A stretch of 64,000 nt of DNA from Granulibacter bethesdensis (GCF_001889525.1 NZ_CP018192.1:2384501-2448500), one strand, 5' to 3'; counted from the first letter of the stretch, positions 17,414 through 30,231 are shown. Translations and numbers: made by a program. The notes: generated from the letters alone by a model not told the origin.

Positions 17414-19513
17414 TCAGGGTTGGAGTGCGAACAGAACCACTGATCGCGCCGTGACAGCATAAACCTGCCCAATCCGATAGGCACGGGTTTTGGCACCTTC
17501 CGGCTGACTGGTATCGAATGTCAGTTCCCATCGCCGTGCCCCGGCACAGGGTGGTAAATGAAAGGGTACCTCCTCATGATGGGCGTTGTAAATCACCAGC
17601 AGCGTGGTGTCCGTTCCGGCCCGTCTGACACCACTGGCCTGTGCTCGCCCGTCCATGAGCATGCCGAAACACCGTGTGCCGTTTTCCCAATCGGCAGGTT
17701 CCATCGTGTCGCCACTGGCAGCGATCCAGGTGACATCCTGAACACCGAGTTCCTCATCATATGCACCCGTCAGAAAACGTCCGCGTCGCAGGATGGGGAA
17801 CCGCTCCCGCAAGGAAATCAGCGTCCGCACAAAGGCTATCAGGGTATGACCATCCGCATCGATGTCCCAGTCGACCCATGAAATCTCGTTATCCTGACAA
17901 TAGGCATTGTTATTGCCTTGCTGCGTGCGTCCAAACTCATCGCCCGCCAGCAGCATCGGCGTTCCCTTCGCAAGGAACAGCGTCGCCATCAGATTCCGCT
18001 TCTGCCGCTCCCGTAATGCACAGAGCGCCGGATCGTCGCTCGGCCCCTCCACTCCACAATTCCAGGAACGGTTATGAGAATGGCCGTCCTTGTTATCCTC
18101 GCCATTCGCCTCATTATGCTTGTCGTTGTAGGTGACGACATCCTGCATGGTAAACCCGTCATGTGCAGTGACGAAATTCACACTGGCCCATGGTTTGCGC
18201 CCACGACGGTTATAAATATCGGCCGAAGCGCATAGCCGCGCAGCCATGGCGGAGGCTGTTTCCTCCCCTTTCCAGAAACCACGCACTGTATCGCGAAACC
18301 GGTCGTTCCACTCGGCCCAGCCGGGCGGAAAACCACCGACCTGATAGCCGCCCGGCCCCAGATCCCACGGCTCCGCCACCAGTTTCACGCGGGAGAGAAC
18401 AGGATCCTGCCGGCAGCTGTCCAGAAAGCCGCCTCCTTCATCGAATCCATACGCTTCACGGGCAAGAATAGTTGCGAGGTCGAAGCGGAAACCATCAACA
18501 TGCATTTCCTCCACCCAATAGCGAAGGCTGTCAGTCACCATCTGCAACACCCGGGGATGAGACAGATTCAGCGTGTTTCCGGTGCCGGTATCGTTGATAT
18601 AGTAACGTGGATCAGGGGCCAGCCGGTAATAGCTGGCATTGTCGATACCGCGGAAAGAAAGGGTCGGGCCCCGCTCATTTCCTTCGGCAGTGTGGTTATA
18701 GACAACATCCAGAATCACCTCGAGACCGGCATCATGCAGATGCGCAACCATCTCCTTGAATTCCGCCACTGCACCGGTGGCGGAATAACGTGGATGGGGT
18801 GCGAAAAAGCTGATCGTGTTGTAGCCCCAGTAATTGGAAAGATTCTGTTCGATCAGGAAACGATCATTCACGAAGTAATGAACCGGCAGAAACTCGATGG
18901 AGGTCACACCGAGCGATCTGATATGCTTCACCACTTCCTTCACCGACATACCGGCGAAAGTGCCGCGCAAAGGCTCCGGCACCATGGGATGACGCATGGT
19001 GTAGCCGCGCAGATGAGTTTCGTAGAAAACCGTTTTTTCCCATGGCACGCTGGGGGGATGATCTCTACCCCAGGTGAAAGCGGAATCGATCACCCGGCAT
19101 TTCGGCATGAATCGTGCGCTATCACGCGTATCAAATGAAAGATCTTCATTCTCATCGCCGATGATATAGCCGTGGCAGGCATCATCCCAGTGCAGATCGC
19201 CCACCATCGCCTTGGCATAAGGATCAAGCAGCAGTTTGTGTGGATTGAACCGGTGCCCGACTTCCGGCGCATAGGGGCCGTGTACACGATAGGCATAGAC
19301 CTGCCCTGGCCGGGCATCCGGCAAATAGCCGTGCCAGACCTCATCGGTATATTCGGGCAATTCAATCCGCTGTAACTCCCGCATGCCTGAAGAATCGAAC
19401 AGGCAGAGCTCGACTTTTGTCGCATTGGCGGAAAACAGCGCGAAATTAACGCCCAGCCCATCCCAGGTTGCTCCCAGTGGATAGGGCAGACCCTCACTGA
19501 TGCGCGTTCTCAT
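17414..19513 (-). CDS. glgX: Glycogen debranching enzyme GlgX (GH13)
   Basis: A 699-residue isoamylase-type enzyme that cleaves alpha-1,6 branches of phosphorylase-limit dextrin. An N-terminal CBM48 domain (residues ~5-110, PLGATWDGLGVNFALFSANA) precedes the GH13 barrel. DVVYNHTAEGN, the nucleophile Asp in DGFRFDLATIL, the acid/base Glu in LVAEPWDLGPGGYQ and the transition-state Asp in VTAHDGFTMQD are all present. The protein is complete. No glgA, glgB or glgC gene is adjacent in this window. It lies 149 bases downstream of mprF on the same strand. Confidence 0.95.
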   Translation of the reverse strand: MRTRISEGLPYPLGATWDGLGVNFALFSANATKVELCLFDSSGMRELQRIELPEYTDEVWHGYLPDARPGQVYAYRVHGPYAPEVGHRFNPHKLLLDPYAKAMVGDLHWDDACHGYIIGDENEDLSFDTRDSARFMPKCRVIDSAFTWGRDHPPSVPWEKTVFYETHLRGYTMRHPMVPEPLRGTFAGMSVKEVVKHIRSLGVTSIEFLPVHYFVNDRFLIEQNLSNYWGYNTISFFAPHPRYSATGAVAEFKEMVAHLHDAGLEVILDVVYNHTAEGNERGPTLSFRGIDNASYYRLAPDPRYYINDTGTGNTLNLSHPRVLQMVTDSLRYWVEEMHVDGFRFDLATILAREAYGFDEGGGFLDSCRQDPVLSRVKLVAEPWDLGPGGYQVGGFPPGWAEWNDRFRDTVRGFWKGEETASAMAARLCASADIYNRRGRKPWASVNFVTAHDGFTMQDVVTYNDKHNEANGEDNKDGHSHNRSWNCGVEGPSDDPALCALRERQKRNLMATLFLAKGTPMLLAGDEFGRTQQGNNNAYCQDNEISWVDWDIDADGHTLIAFVRTLISLRERFPILRRGRFLTGAYDEELGVQDVTWIAASGDTMEPADWENGTRCFGMLMDGRAQASGVRRAGTDTTLLVIYNAHHEEVPFHLPPCAGARRWELTFDTSQPEGAKTRAYRIGQVYAVTARSVVLFALQP

Positions 19514-19662
19514 GATTGCAATCAGACCTCGACGATGGGGTTCGGCAACAGGGAAGCTATGCTGCCCCAGTTGAGGGGCTTCAGAACAGAGTCATCCAGC
19601 CTTTGATCATGCCGGAAGGGGATAGGGGTGGGGGGAAATACCGATACAACGCGAAACACAGC

Positions 19663-21735
19663 TTATTCTGCCAGGTGGGAAGGCCTCATCAGCCCGGACA
19701 AAGCCGGCAGAATCGTTTGCAGATCACGCTCGGCCCTGCACACCAGATAGAGACCCTCCAGCCTTCCCTGCCCCCCGGAGAGCGGCAACCCGTCCTTATC
19801 CAGTGGCACAGCTTGAAGCCCGAGATCAGCATACACCTGAAGGTAGGTCTCCCCGACACCCCATAAAGCAGTCTCCCGCCCTTCCTGACTCGCCAGATCG
19901 CGGAGATGCCACACGGCAGAGACACGGTCTGCCTCTGGCCCTGTGGGGTCACCCAAACCGAGGAGAAGCGATCCAACGCGACAGAACGGAATCCCTGCCT
20001 GCGCTGCCTCCCCCAGAACGACACCATCAGCTTTGGGAATGCTGAGCCCGTTCATACGGGCACAACGCATCCGCCATTCGGGCGTCCATGGTTGAAAGGT
20101 CACATGCGCCGGACGAATCAGTCCCCATATGGCCGCAAGCCCTGCGAGTACCGCCCCGGCCACACTGGCACGGATCGCATTGGGTACATCCGCCGACAGG
20201 ACAACACTCCACCAGGATGCCCCTGCCAGTCCGCTCACATGCCGCTCGAACCCTGCCAGCATCAGCAGGCAAATCACCAGGGCAAAAAGCGGTACCACCG
20301 TTTCGGCCTGCATCCGATCACGAAGAGAACGGGCCTGACGGTAAAACGCCTCCCTGAATGGAGCCAGCAGCAATCCGGTCAAAATCAGGACGGCTGAAAC
20401 CCACAACCCTTCCCCCCTCGCCAGCGAGACCGCAGCCCCGCTGAGCAGCAGCAGAATGGTCATTCCCCACGCCAGACGCACCCGCTGCGCCAGACCGACC
20501 GCCATGACCAGCAGACCGGTTCCGAGCAGGGAAGGGAAAAACATCTCTGCCTCCCTCGCTGCATCAAACGCATCAATACCGAGCCAGGACAGATCCGGAT
20601 TGGGATCGACGAAATTAAGGCCAAGCAACAGGGACCCGCTCAGAGCCACAGCCCCGGTTGCAGCCCCCACGGCCAGATCAGGTGCGCTCCAGCGTGATGG
20701 GGCGGGCAACGCGTCCTGTCCCTGATCCGCTGGCGGAATGGATTTACGGCCGCGCAGCAGAATCTCGTTCCCTGCAAAAAGAGCGCCGGATACGAAAAGC
20801 GGGATAATGTAATAATATAGACGAAAAACCAGAATCGCACTGACGATCTGGGGCGGGGGCAGCCAGCCTGACAACCCGATCAGGATGGCGCTGTCGAATA
20901 CGCCCAGTCCTCCGGGAAGATTGGCCGCCAGCCCGGCTGTGTAGGATGACAGATAGACCCCGAGAAAACGCAGATAGGTCAGCCCCTCCGCTTCCGGCAG
21001 CAACGCATAGAAAATAGCCGCTGTCACTGCCACATCCGCCGTTGCCAGAAGAACCTGCAACACTGCCATCCGTGCGCCCGGCAGTGATATCTCATGACCG
21101 AACATCTGGAAGGTACCGAACATGCGCGCCAGGGTTACATAGCCTGCGACCACCGCCCACATGAGCAGACCCAGCAAATGCATACCCCAGCCCGGCAGCC
21201 ACTGGCCGAAGAACGGGACTGATTCCGGCTCCCACAGCAGGATCGCCCCGCCCAGCACCATGCCGCCTAACCCGAAGGTCAAGCTGCAAAAGGCGATGAC
21301 CTTTCCAATCTGGACCGGTGTCAGGCCCCAGTGCGCATACAACCTATATCGCACAGCAGCGCCGGAAACCGCCGCAAACCCCAGATTATGCGCCAGTGAA
21401 TAGGCACAGAAAGACGCCAGAGAGACCTTCCAGTAACTGACCCGCCGTCCGGCATAAATCGTGCCGAGCCTATCGTACAAAGTCAGCACGGCATAGGAAA
21501 CCAGAGTATATCCGGCGGAGATCCACAGTACGCGATTGGGGATCTCCTCCAATGCGCGTTTGATGTCATCCACCTTCAGATGGCGGAATTCCCTCTGCAC
21601 CACATAGATCGCACCGATCAGCAGCAAAATCCCCAGAAAAGCGGGGGCCCGCCGCAGAATCCGCTTGCCGCGAACCAGCAGCCTCAGCTGGCGGATCCGC
21701 TTTGCGTCAAGCCGTTGGAGTGTTTTGGCGCGCAA
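19663..21735 (-). CDS. MprF-like membrane flippase with truncated lysyltransferase region
   Basis: A 690-residue membrane protein whose N-terminal ~540 residues contain about 13-14 hydrophobic helices matching the LPG-synthase flippase part of MprF ([43 protein letters not shown]). Residues ~565-690 resemble only the first GNAT half of the cytosolic transferase ([38 protein letters not shown]). The second half, which completes the lysyl transfer site in full MprF, is missing and there is no room for it before glgX. The start is TTG 21735 inside the 3' end of lysK (29-base overlap). It may only translocate phospholipid, or be an inactive remnant. Confidence 0.8.
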   Translation of the reverse strand: MRAKTLQRLDAKRIRQLRLLVRGKRILRRAPAFLGILLLIGAIYVVQREFRHLKVDDIKRALEEIPNRVLWISAGYTLVSYAVLTLYDRLGTIYAGRRVSYWKVSLASFCAYSLAHNLGFAAVSGAAVRYRLYAHWGLTPVQIGKVIAFCSLTFGLGGMVLGGAILLWEPESVPFFGQWLPGWGMHLLGLLMWAVVAGYVTLARMFGTFQMFGHEISLPGARMAVLQVLLATADVAVTAAIFYALLPEAEGLTYLRFLGVYLSSYTAGLAANLPGGLGVFDSAILIGLSGWLPPPQIVSAILVFRLYYYIIPLFVSGALFAGNEILLRGRKSIPPADQGQDALPAPSRWSAPDLAVGAATGAVALSGSLLLGLNFVDPNPDLSWLGIDAFDAAREAEMFFPSLLGTGLLVMAVGLAQRVRLAWGMTILLLLSGAAVSLARGEGLWVSAVLILTGLLLAPFREAFYRQARSLRDRMQAETVVPLFALVICLLMLAGFERHVSGLAGASWWSVVLSADVPNAIRASVAGAVLAGLAAIWGLIRPAHVTFQPWTPEWRMRCARMNGLSIPKADGVVLGEAAQAGIPFCRVGSLLLGLGDPTGPEADRVSAVWHLRDLASQEGRETALWGVGETYLQVYADLGLQAVPLDKDGLPLSGGQGRLEGLYLVCRAERDLQTILPALSGLMRPSHLAE

Positions 21736-23323
21736 GGGCGGCCTCGATCAGAGAAGCAGTTTCAGCAACGCCGTAGACGGCAACAAAGTTACCGAAGCGC
21801 GGCCCCTCCGCCTGCCCCAACAGCACCTGGTAAAGACAGCCGAACCAGGCGCGTAATTCTGCGAATTCATGTCTCTTGCCGACCTCGAACACTGCATTCT
21901 GCAGGACGGTTTCGGATGCATCCGGTTCCATACTCCGCAGCACATCACGCAGATCAACAAGGGCTGCCCGCTCGGTCTCTGTCGGATCGCGGTAATTTTT
22001 CTGCGGCAGCACGAAATCGCGATAATACATCACCGCATGATCGGCCAGCCGCGCCAGAAAAGGCTGCTTCTCCGGCGTGGCGCCGGGGCAGTAGCGGCGG
22101 ATGAAGCCCCACAGAATATCAGCGTTCTCCGCATTCACCACACTGGCCAGATTGAGCAGCATCGCGAAACTGAGCGGGCTGCGCTGTTCCGGTACCTGCC
22201 GCCCGGCGATATGCCAGGAGGGATTGGTCTTCAGCGCGGTCTCATCCTGAGTCGCAGCTTTGTCGGCATGGGCGAGATATTCATCGGCAGCACGCGGGAT
22301 CACGTCGAAATACAGGCGCTTGGCCCGCTGCGGCGCGTTATACATGTATTGCGCCAGACTTTCCGGCGGGGCATAGCGCAGCCATTCCTCGACGGACAGG
22401 CCATTGCCTTTCGACTTGCTGATTTTCTGACCATGCTCGTCCAGAAACAGCTCGTAGGTCAGCGTCACCGGCGGCTGCCCACCGAGAATGGAGCAGATGC
22501 GGGAGGATAGCCGCACGCTGTCGATCAGATCCTTGCCCGACATTTCGTAATCGACGCCCAGCGCGTACCAGCGCATCGCCCAGTCGGCCTTCCACTGCAA
22601 CTTGGCGGCACCACCGGTGACCGGCGTCTCGAAACGTTTGCCACTCTCGTCCCGCCAGACGATCGTTCCAGCCTCGACATCGCGATGCTCGATCGGCACC
22701 TGCATGACAATTCCGGTTTCCGGATGAAGCGGCAGGAAAGGAGAATAGGTCGCCCGGCGCTCCGGCCCCAGTGTCGGCAGAATGACAGCGGTGACCTCCT
22801 CATACACTTCCAGCAGACGACGGAGGGCCACATCGAACCGACCCGACCGATAATACTCGGTGGAGGATGCGAATTCATAGGAAAAGCCGAACCCATCCAG
22901 AAAGCTGCGCAGCCGGGCATTGTTATGAGCACCGAAACTGTCATGGGTGCCAAACGGATCCGGCACACTGGTCAACGGACGGCCGATGAATTCAGCCAGC
23001 ATCTCCTTGTTCGGGACGTTATCCGGCACCTTGCGCAGCCCGTCCATATCATCGCTGAAAGCCAGCAGGCGGGATGGCAGGCCGATCAGCTCCGTAAAGG
23101 CATTCCGCACCCAGGAGGTGCGCGCCACTTCCCCGAACGTGCCGATATGCGGCAGGCCGGATGGGCCATAGCCGGTCTCGAACAGCGCCTCCTTTTTTCC
23201 GGTTGCAGCCAGACGCGCGGAAACGCGCTGCGCTTCCTCAAAAGGCCATGCCTTGGGAACCTCCGGCACAGGGCCGGAAGAGGAGGGATCAGAGGGGGAA
23301 GAAGCGGATAAAGACGTCACCAT
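21707..23323 (-). CDS. lysK: Class I lysyl-tRNA synthetase
   Basis: About 538 residues from ATG 23323. It charges tRNA-Lys and belongs to class I, the archaeal/alphaproteobacterial type. The HIGH element appears as HIGT (59-62) in [16 protein letters not shown], and the KMSKS element as KISKSKGNG near residue 300. The anticodon-binding helical C-terminus is intact. The frame is open another 33 codons upstream to a GTG at 23422, but that extension is basic and Ser/Arg-rich with no family match. Its 3' end overlaps mprF by 29 bases, which links Lys-tRNA supply to a lysyl-lipid type protein. Confidence 0.93.
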   Translation of the reverse strand: MVTSLSASSPSDPSSSGPVPEVPKAWPFEEAQRVSARLAATGKKEALFETGYGPSGLPHIGTFGEVARTSWVRNAFTELIGLPSRLLAFSDDMDGLRKVPDNVPNKEMLAEFIGRPLTSVPDPFGTHDSFGAHNNARLRSFLDGFGFSYEFASSTEYYRSGRFDVALRRLLEVYEEVTAVILPTLGPERRATYSPFLPLHPETGIVMQVPIEHRDVEAGTIVWRDESGKRFETPVTGGAAKLQWKADWAMRWYALGVDYEMSGKDLIDSVRLSSRICSILGGQPPVTLTYELFLDEHGQKISKSKGNGLSVEEWLRYAPPESLAQYMYNAPQRAKRLYFDVIPRAADEYLAHADKAATQDETALKTNPSWHIAGRQVPEQRSPLSFAMLLNLASVVNAENADILWGFIRRYCPGATPEKQPFLARLADHAVMYYRDFVLPQKNYRDPTETERAALVDLRDVLRSMEPDASETVLQNAVFEVGKRHEFAELRAWFGCLYQVLLGQAEGPRFGNFVAVYGVAETASLIEAALARQNTPTA

Positions 23324-23473
23324 GCGGCGCAAGCTAGAAACGGCAGGCCGTCCGGTCAATCGGAGCCGTGAACATGGCTCCGCTGACCGGCAGGAAATGC
23401 TGCCTGATCTACTCAGCGACACGATCCGCAGATACGCTCTGGCGGCCAGTCTGCTTAGCCCTATAAAGGTCTG

Positions 23474-26380
23474 ATGCAGTCCCGCCCCCCCAGCATCATC
23501 CAGCAGGAATCTTCTTCACAGGCAGGGTATGCCGCCCTTGTCGCCGGATACGGACAGGCAGCACTCATTGATCCGGATGGCGTGTTGCACCAGACCAGCA
23601 GCGCCAGAGCCGCCGCCATGCTGCATACACTGCCACCGGTGCTGGTTATTCATGCGCCCGCCACCCTGAACCGGCTCGCTCTGCATGGCCATGCCATGCC
23701 GTGCCTTGATCTGCTGGAGTTGTTTGCTTTCGTGCTGCCTGGCAAGACCGCCTCCCCCACCCCGCGCGGGCTGGCGCTGGCGCTTGATCTGCCACCGCCA
23801 GGACCGTGTCTGGAGGAACAGGTCACCAGCCTGTCCCGACTGACGTCCAATCTGCTGAACCGGTTGCAGGCCGGACGCATGACACCGTTGAACCGCGACG
23901 CTGCGGCTCTCGCCGCACGGATGGGGCAAAGCGGTTGGGCATGGGCACCTTATGTGATGAAGGCGCTGGGCCAGCCCGATGCCGCCGCACAGGCCAACGC
24001 GCTGAGAATCTGGAACCGACTGCCGGAATGGGAAGACCTGCCGCCCGCGCCGCCACCCTCTTCCCACCCGGTCAGCGATGCCGAGGCAAGGAGCCGCCTG
24101 CGCAGCATTCTCGGCACTGATGCGGAGCAACGACCAGGACAGGCGGATTATGCGGGTGCCGCCAGCGCCGCCTTTGCACCGAGACAAAGCCGGGGCGATC
24201 CCCATCTGGTGCTGGCCGAGGCAGGCACCGGCACCGGCAAAACGCTGGGCTATATCGCCCCTGCCAGCCTGTGGGCCGAGCGTAACCACGGTTCCGTCTG
24301 GATCAGCACCTATACCCGCCATCTGCAACGGCAGATCGAGGGTGAGCTGGCCCGGCTATTTCCCGATCCCGTCATCAGGCGGCAGAAAACCGTGCTGCGC
24401 AAAGGACGGGAGAACTATCTCTGCCTGCTGAATTTCGAGGACGCCGTGGCCAGCGTGGCAGGGCTGGCGCATACCCGCACCATTCCGCTCGCGCTGCTGG
24501 CACGCTGGGCACTGGTGACGGAAGATGGTGATCTGCAAGGCGGCGATCTCCCCGGCTGGCTTCCGGAACTGTTTGGTGGCGGGTTGCTGCCAGCACTGGC
24601 GGACCGGCGCGGCGAATGTATTCACGCCGGATGCGGCCACTGGAAGAAATGCTTTGTGGAACACAGCATCCGGCGGGCACGCGGGGCCGATCTGGTGGTG
24701 GCCAATCACGCGCTGGTCATGGCGCAGGCAGTGTGGGGTGGACTGGACGATACGACAGTTCCCACGCGCTATGTCTTTGACGAGGGCCATCATGTCTTCG
24801 ATGCCGCCGATAGTGCGTTTTCGGCCATCCTGTCAGGGATGGAAACGGCCGAACTCCGTCGCTGGCTGCGCGGAGCAGAAGGCGGCCGTTCCCGCGCCCG
24901 CGGTCTGCGCCGCAGGCTTGAGGAACTGGTGGCCGATGATCCCGACCTTCAGGCCCCGCTGGAAGCAGCCCTGACCGCCGCCACCGCTCTGCCCCCGCAA
25001 GGCTGGCAGATGCGTCTGGCCGAAGCGGCCCAAAATGCACAGGAACATCTGGATTCTTCACTCGGCAACGTCCTGCTGCCCGACCTTGGCGGAGTCGAGG
25101 CGGGGCGGCAAAATCCGGCGGAAGCCCTGCTGCATCTGCTGCGGCGTCAGGCTCTGGCGCGGTCAAACGACAAAACCGGGCTGCCCCGCACCGCCATTGA
25201 ATCAGATCTGCATCCGGTTCTGCCCGAACTCCCTGACGCTGCTGCTGTGCTGGATCGGGCGCTGGACCGTATCCTCCAACCGCTGAAAACCCTCCGCCAG
25301 CGTCTGGCCGACCGGCTGGAAAGCGAGTCCGACACGCTCGATCAGCCAACCCGCAGCCGGATTGAGGCCACCTGCCGCTCTCTGGGACGCCGGGCCATCG
25401 ACCCGCTTTCAGCATGGCGCACCATGCTGCTGGCAATCCAGTCACCGCCACCGGAAGCAGGACTCCGGCCGGAGCATGTGTATTTCATCCGCCTGCAACG
25501 CGGCGATACCGGCGACCGGGATGTCGGACTGCACCGGCATTGGCTGGACCCGACCATTCCTTTTACCGCCACGCTGGCTTCGCCCGCGCATGGATTGCTG
25601 ATCACCTCAGCCACATTGCGCGACGGCGGCATGGAGGATCAGGCCGCCGCATGGGAAGCGGCTGAAGCACAAGTCGGCGCACCACATCTGCCCTCCCCCG
25701 CTATCCGCGCCGCTCTGGCCAGCCCGTTCGACTATGCGACACAGACGCGCGCCTTCATCATCACCGATGCAGGGTACGAACTTGCGGCACTCGCCGCTGC
25801 CTACCGTACCCTGTTTCTGGCGGCAGGCGGAGGGGGATTAGGACTGTTTACCGCTATTACCCGGCTGCGCGCCGTTCATGCACGGATTGCACCCGCCCTG
25901 GAAGCGAAGGGGATACAAGTCCTTGCCCAGCATGTGGATGCCATGGACAACACCACACTGGTGGATGTCTTTCGCACCGAAATCGATTCCTGTCTGCTCG
26001 GCACCGATGCAATGCGTGACGGGGTCGATGTGCCGGGTCGCGCCCTGCGACTTGTTGCGTTCGAACGTGTGCCTTGGCCGCGTCCGGACATTCTGCATCG
26101 GGAACGCCGTATGCATCTTTCTGGCGGCATGCCGTCAGCTTATGACGAGCGCATCACACGCATGAGATTGCGACAGGCTTTCGGGCGACTTGTGCGCAGC
26201 GCTTCCGACCGGGGCGTGTTCGTGCTGCTGGACCGCCGGACGCCCAGCCGTCTTCTCTCCGCCTTTCCCCCCGGCGTCACGGTCAGACGGGTTGGGCTGG
26301 CGGAAGCCGCGGCAGAAACAGCCGATTTTTTGGGAATTGAACACAAAAACGTGATGGGTGCCGACCCATTCGGAATTTGA
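23474..26380 (+). CDS. DinG/Rad3-like ATP-dependent DNA helicase
   Basis: A 968-residue superfamily 2 helicase of the XPD/DinG branch. Residues ~1-200 are a non-catalytic N-terminal domain. Walker A is EAGTGTGKT (~248-256), and the Fe-S domain cysteines are at about 316 (NYLC), 381-386 (CIHAGC) and 393 (KKC). The Walker B box is DEGHH (~436) rather than DEAH, and VANHALVM precedes it. The C-terminal motor contains [25 protein letters not shown] and [12 protein letters not shown]. It is probably involved in repair or in resolving DNA structures. It is divergent from lysK and overlaps nothing real. Confidence 0.9.
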   Translation: MQSRPPSIIQQESSSQAGYAALVAGYGQAALIDPDGVLHQTSSARAAAMLHTLPPVLVIHAPATLNRLALHGHAMPCLDLLELFAFVLPGKTASPTPRGLALALDLPPPGPCLEEQVTSLSRLTSNLLNRLQAGRMTPLNRDAAALAARMGQSGWAWAPYVMKALGQPDAAAQANALRIWNRLPEWEDLPPAPPPSSHPVSDAEARSRLRSILGTDAEQRPGQADYAGAASAAFAPRQSRGDPHLVLAEAGTGTGKTLGYIAPASLWAERNHGSVWISTYTRHLQRQIEGELARLFPDPVIRRQKTVLRKGRENYLCLLNFEDAVASVAGLAHTRTIPLALLARWALVTEDGDLQGGDLPGWLPELFGGGLLPALADRRGECIHAGCGHWKKCFVEHSIRRARGADLVVANHALVMAQAVWGGLDDTTVPTRYVFDEGHHVFDAADSAFSAILSGMETAELRRWLRGAEGGRSRARGLRRRLEELVADDPDLQAPLEAALTAATALPPQGWQMRLAEAAQNAQEHLDSSLGNVLLPDLGGVEAGRQNPAEALLHLLRRQALARSNDKTGLPRTAIESDLHPVLPELPDAAAVLDRALDRILQPLKTLRQRLADRLESESDTLDQPTRSRIEATCRSLGRRAIDPLSAWRTMLLAIQSPPPEAGLRPEHVYFIRLQRGDTGDRDVGLHRHWLDPTIPFTATLASPAHGLLITSATLRDGGMEDQAAAWEAAEAQVGAPHLPSPAIRAALASPFDYATQTRAFIITDAGYELAALAAAYRTLFLAAGGGGLGLFTAITRLRAVHARIAPALEAKGIQVLAQHVDAMDNTTLVDVFRTEIDSCLLGTDAMRDGVDVPGRALRLVAFERVPWPRPDILHRERRMHLSGGMPSAYDERITRMRLRQAFGRLVRSASDRGVFVLLDRRTPSRLLSAFPPGVTVRRVGLAEAAAETADFLGIEHKNVMGADPFGI

Positions 26381-26408
26381 TGCGTTTCGGCTTGCACCTC
26401 TTGCCAGT

Positions 26409-26846
26409 ATGAGCGAGTTTTTTCCTATGTTGACCCGAGAAACACTGACCCCCCAGGAAGCCCTTGTGTGTACGATGGTGCTGGTGGCGGCTGCCGATGG
26501 CGGGATCACCGACCGCGAAATCGGCACGATGGCGGGATTGGTCCAATTTTTGCCGGTTTTTCAAGGTTTCACGGCTCCGGAACTGGCCAGCGCGACCGAC
26601 GCCACGGTTAATCTGCTGCGGGATGAAAACGGGCTGGCCCATGCCTCCCGTCTGATTCGCAACGCCTTGCCGAACCGGCTGCGCGAAACCGCCTATGCTC
26701 TTGCCTGCGAAGTCATCGCCGCCAGCAGCGAAGCCCAGCAGCCTTCATTGCGTATGCTGGAAATGGTGGCCCACGAACTGCATCTGGACCCGCTTGTCAT
26801 TACCGCCATCGAACGCTGCACCCGCGCGCGCCACCAGCGGGTCTGA
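26409..26846 (+). CDS. TerB-like (tellurite-resistance family) protein
   Basis: About 145 residues from ATG 26409; an upstream ATG at 26358 would overlap the helicase end and adds a non-conserved stretch. The helical TerB-like fold is suggested by TPQEALVCTMVLVAAADGGI, with acidic residues at metal-binding positions, and the mirrored C-terminal segment RETAYALACEVIAAS. TerB homologues occur widely outside tellurite operons and no other ter gene is present, so a tellurite role is not supported. It probably shares the helicase transcript. Confidence 0.7.
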   Translation: MSEFFPMLTRETLTPQEALVCTMVLVAAADGGITDREIGTMAGLVQFLPVFQGFTAPELASATDATVNLLRDENGLAHASRLIRNALPNRLRETAYALACEVIAASSEAQQPSLRMLEMVAHELHLDPLVITAIERCTRARHQRV

Positions 26847-26947
26847 TTATTTACCCTGTCGGAACCAGCCCGTTCAGAACCTGACGGAACATGTGCCGCC
26901 AGGGAGCGTTCGCCTTCCATGACACCAAAACCATGGGAGATGACGGA

Positions 26948-27478
26948 ATGAGCCACGATCACAGCAAGCAAGGCCCGGATTTTCAGCCCTCCGTAACCCT
27001 CATACAAGCCCATTTCGACAGCGATGAAGCCGTACAGGCTGCCATTGATCGTGTGATGCAGGCCGGAATCGACCGTGGCGCCATTTCCCTGACCAATCGG
27101 GACAATGCCCAGGCTGGCCCCGATGGCAGTGTCGAGGCACCCACCACGGAAACAGATCATCGCCAGCTACGCACATTGGGGGCAGGAGTCGCCGCGGCGG
27201 CAGGCGCTATGGCTGCTGCCGGGGCTGTGGTAGCAACAGGCGGAGCAGCCTTGCCGGTGGTAGGGGCGGCGCTGGCAGGCGGTGCAATTGCAGGAGGTGC
27301 CGCGGAAGGCATCGGGCAGGCGGCCAGCCATGCCGGGCACGAAAAGCGTGAAACAGCTGCAGAGGCCAATGCGCTGATCCTGTCGGTCTCCGTACAGGAT
27401 ACGAACCAGCAATATCGTGCCGAACAGGCCTTGTCAGAGGCAGGCGGAACGTCGATTCGCCGGGTGGAGAAGGGCTGA
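26948..27478 (+). CDS. Gly/Ala-rich hypothetical protein, possible membrane-associated
   Basis: A 176-residue product from ATG 26948, preceded by GGGAGATGACGGA. The N-terminal part (SVTLIQAHFDSDEAVQAAID) looks like a ferredoxin-fold beta-alpha unit of general-stress proteins that sense or bind at membranes. Residues ~75-125 are an almost pure Ala/Gly/Val stretch (glycine-zipper-like), and the end returns to SVSVQDTNQQYRAEQALSEA. Function is unknown; stress-related by resemblance only. A strong terminator follows 26 bases after the stop. Confidence 0.75.
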   Translation: MSHDHSKQGPDFQPSVTLIQAHFDSDEAVQAAIDRVMQAGIDRGAISLTNRDNAQAGPDGSVEAPTTETDHRQLRTLGAGVAAAAGAMAAAGAVVATGGAALPVVGAALAGGAIAGGAAEGIGQAASHAGHEKRETAAEANALILSVSVQDTNQQYRAEQALSEAGGTSIRRVEKG

Positions 27479-27504
27479 CACGTCTTTATCCATGTCTGAA
27501 CATT

Positions 27505-27542
27505 AAAAAACCGGTCGTTCCATCAGGAACGACCGGTTTTTT
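27505..27542 (+). terminator. Strong intrinsic terminator
   Basis: A perfect ten-base stem (27511-27520 with 27527-27536, CCGGTCGTTC and its complement) with a CATCAG loop, flanked by six As and six Ts, so it can work on both strands. It ends the Gly/Ala-rich gene and can also end the leftward csp transcript. Confidence 0.92.
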
Positions 27543-27599
27543 GATCTTATGACCAGACCAGACCGATGCGGTAAAGCATCAGGCTGACTGAGCAATCAA

Positions 27600-27803
27600 T
27601 CAAGCCACGCGAAGGTTGGTGGCAGCGGCCTTGCCGCGTTCCATCGCAACTTCGTATGTCACCTTCTGACCTTCGTCCAGGCCACGCAGACCAGCCGCCT
27701 GAACAGCGGTGATATGCACGAACACATCCTTACCGCCATCCTGCGGCATGATGAATCCGAAGCCCTTTGTAGCATTGAACCACTTAACTGTACCCGTAGC
27801 CAT
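27600..27803 (-). CDS. Cold shock protein (CspA family)
   Basis: A 67-residue single cold-shock domain that binds single-stranded RNA/DNA as an RNA chaperone. RNP1 is KGFGFI and RNP2 is VFVHIT, in [20 protein letters not shown]. The ATG at 27803 is preceded by GGAGAAG on the minus strand. A G+C-structured upstream stretch of roughly 275 bases without a gene suggests a long 5' leader, which is common for cold-shock mRNAs. Which csp paralogue it is cannot be told from one gene. Confidence 0.95.
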   Translation of the reverse strand: MATGTVKWFNATKGFGFIMPQDGGKDVFVHITAVQAAGLRGLDEGQKVTYEVAMERGKAAATNLRVA

Positions 27804-28080
27804 AGCGCGTCACTTCTCCGTCGTTAACACCACACACATTGTGCGGTGATCGACAACCGAGCCTTTTGTATTACTTGAAGGCTCCCCCCGGTGGGGCACC
27901 GGTGCATATGTTCCGAAAAACACTCTCACCGGGAACGGACGCGCAGCAAGGCAAGCAAAAGTACGATTGACAGTTTGTAGTGGGACAGAAAGCTCCGCAG
28001 ATGTCAATTGCGGATCAATGACAAGCCGCCTCGGGGATCGACCAAAAACAGGTCTCTGATCTGGGGATTCAACACAGCTC
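27804..28080 (-). promoter_or_regulatory. Probable csp promoter and long 5' leader
   Basis: Gap between csp and the groEL terminator, with no convincing gene. Read leftward, it contains the stem GAGCCTT/AAGGCTC (around 27860-27885) and a G+C-rich inverted stretch (GGTGCCCC next to its near-complement) before the ribosome site. An alternative frame of 101 codons here is Arg/Pro-rich and has no family resemblance. Confidence 0.45.
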
Positions 28081-28112
28081 AAAGAAAAAGGGCGGCCACC
28101 AGGGCCGCCCTT
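28081..28112 (-). terminator. Intrinsic terminator of groESL
   Basis: On the minus strand a ten-base stem AAGGGCGGCC / GGCCGCCCTT (28103-28112 with 28088-28097, loop CTGGT) is followed by TTTCTTT. It lies about 25 bases past the groEL stop. Confidence 0.9.
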
Positions 28113-28135
28113 CAACCGTCTGATGAACGGATGGA

Positions 28136-29785
<1,650 letters not shown>

Positions 29786-29854
29786 TTACAGTCTGTGGGG
29801 AGGAAAACAGGACTTCATTCAGAACAAAGGCGCAGGCTTTTGCCGTGCGCAGCC

Positions 29855-30145
29855 TTATCCGATGATGCCCATAATGTCGCTTTCCTTCATGATCAGCAGC
29901 TCTTCGCCGTCGATCTTCACTTCCGTGCCGGACCACTTGCCGAACAGCACGCGATCGCCAGCCTTGACATCGAGCGGCTGAATCTGGCCCTGCTCGTTAC
30001 GTGCGCCGGCGCCGACGGCGACGATTTCGCCTTCCATCGGCTTTTCCTTGGCGGTGTCAGGAATGATGATGCCGCCAGAGGTTTTTTCCTCAGCGTTCAG
30101 GCGACGGACCACGACGCGGTCGTGCAGGGGACGGAAACTTGCCAT
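29855..30145 (-). CDS. groES: Co-chaperonin GroES
   Basis: A 96-residue GroEL lid subunit. I chose ATG 30145 ([16 protein letters not shown]), which is the family N-terminus; a start five codons upstream is open but adds non-conserved residues. The mobile loop ([18 protein letters not shown]) and the core [20 protein letters not shown] are present. First gene of groESL, under the CIRCE and sigma-32-like signals just upstream. Confidence 0.98.
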   Translation of the reverse strand: MASFRPLHDRVVVRRLNAEEKTSGGIIIPDTAKEKPMEGEIVAVGAGARNEQGQIQPLDVKAGDRVLFGKWSGTEVKIDGEELLIMKESDIMGIIG

Positions 30146-30202
30146 CGGAAAACGCTCCATAAAACTCGTGCGCCTCTGTCCGGCGCTTGATGGGCTCGTT
30201 TG

Positions 30203-30229
30203 TTAGCACTCCCGTTCGGGGAGTGCCAG
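30203..30229 (-). promoter_or_regulatory. CIRCE operator (HrcA site) of groESL
   Basis: TTAGCACTC at 30203-30211, nine spacer bases, then GAGTGCCAG at 30221-30229. This matches the CIRCE consensus TTAGCACTC-N9-GAGTGCTAA with two deviations at the outer end of the second arm. It lies between the putative promoter and groES, as expected for HrcA repression. hrcA itself is not in the window. Confidence 0.9.
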
Positions 30230-30231
30230 CC

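Noticed and set aside
23324-23422. Upstream extension of class I LysRS
   Set aside because: The 33 extra codons are Ser/Arg-rich and unlike any LysRS N-terminus; the ATG at 23323 was preferred.
27810-28115. 101-codon minus-strand frame before csp
   Set aside because: It covers the groEL terminator and the csp leader, is Arg/Pro-rich and has no ribosome site or family.
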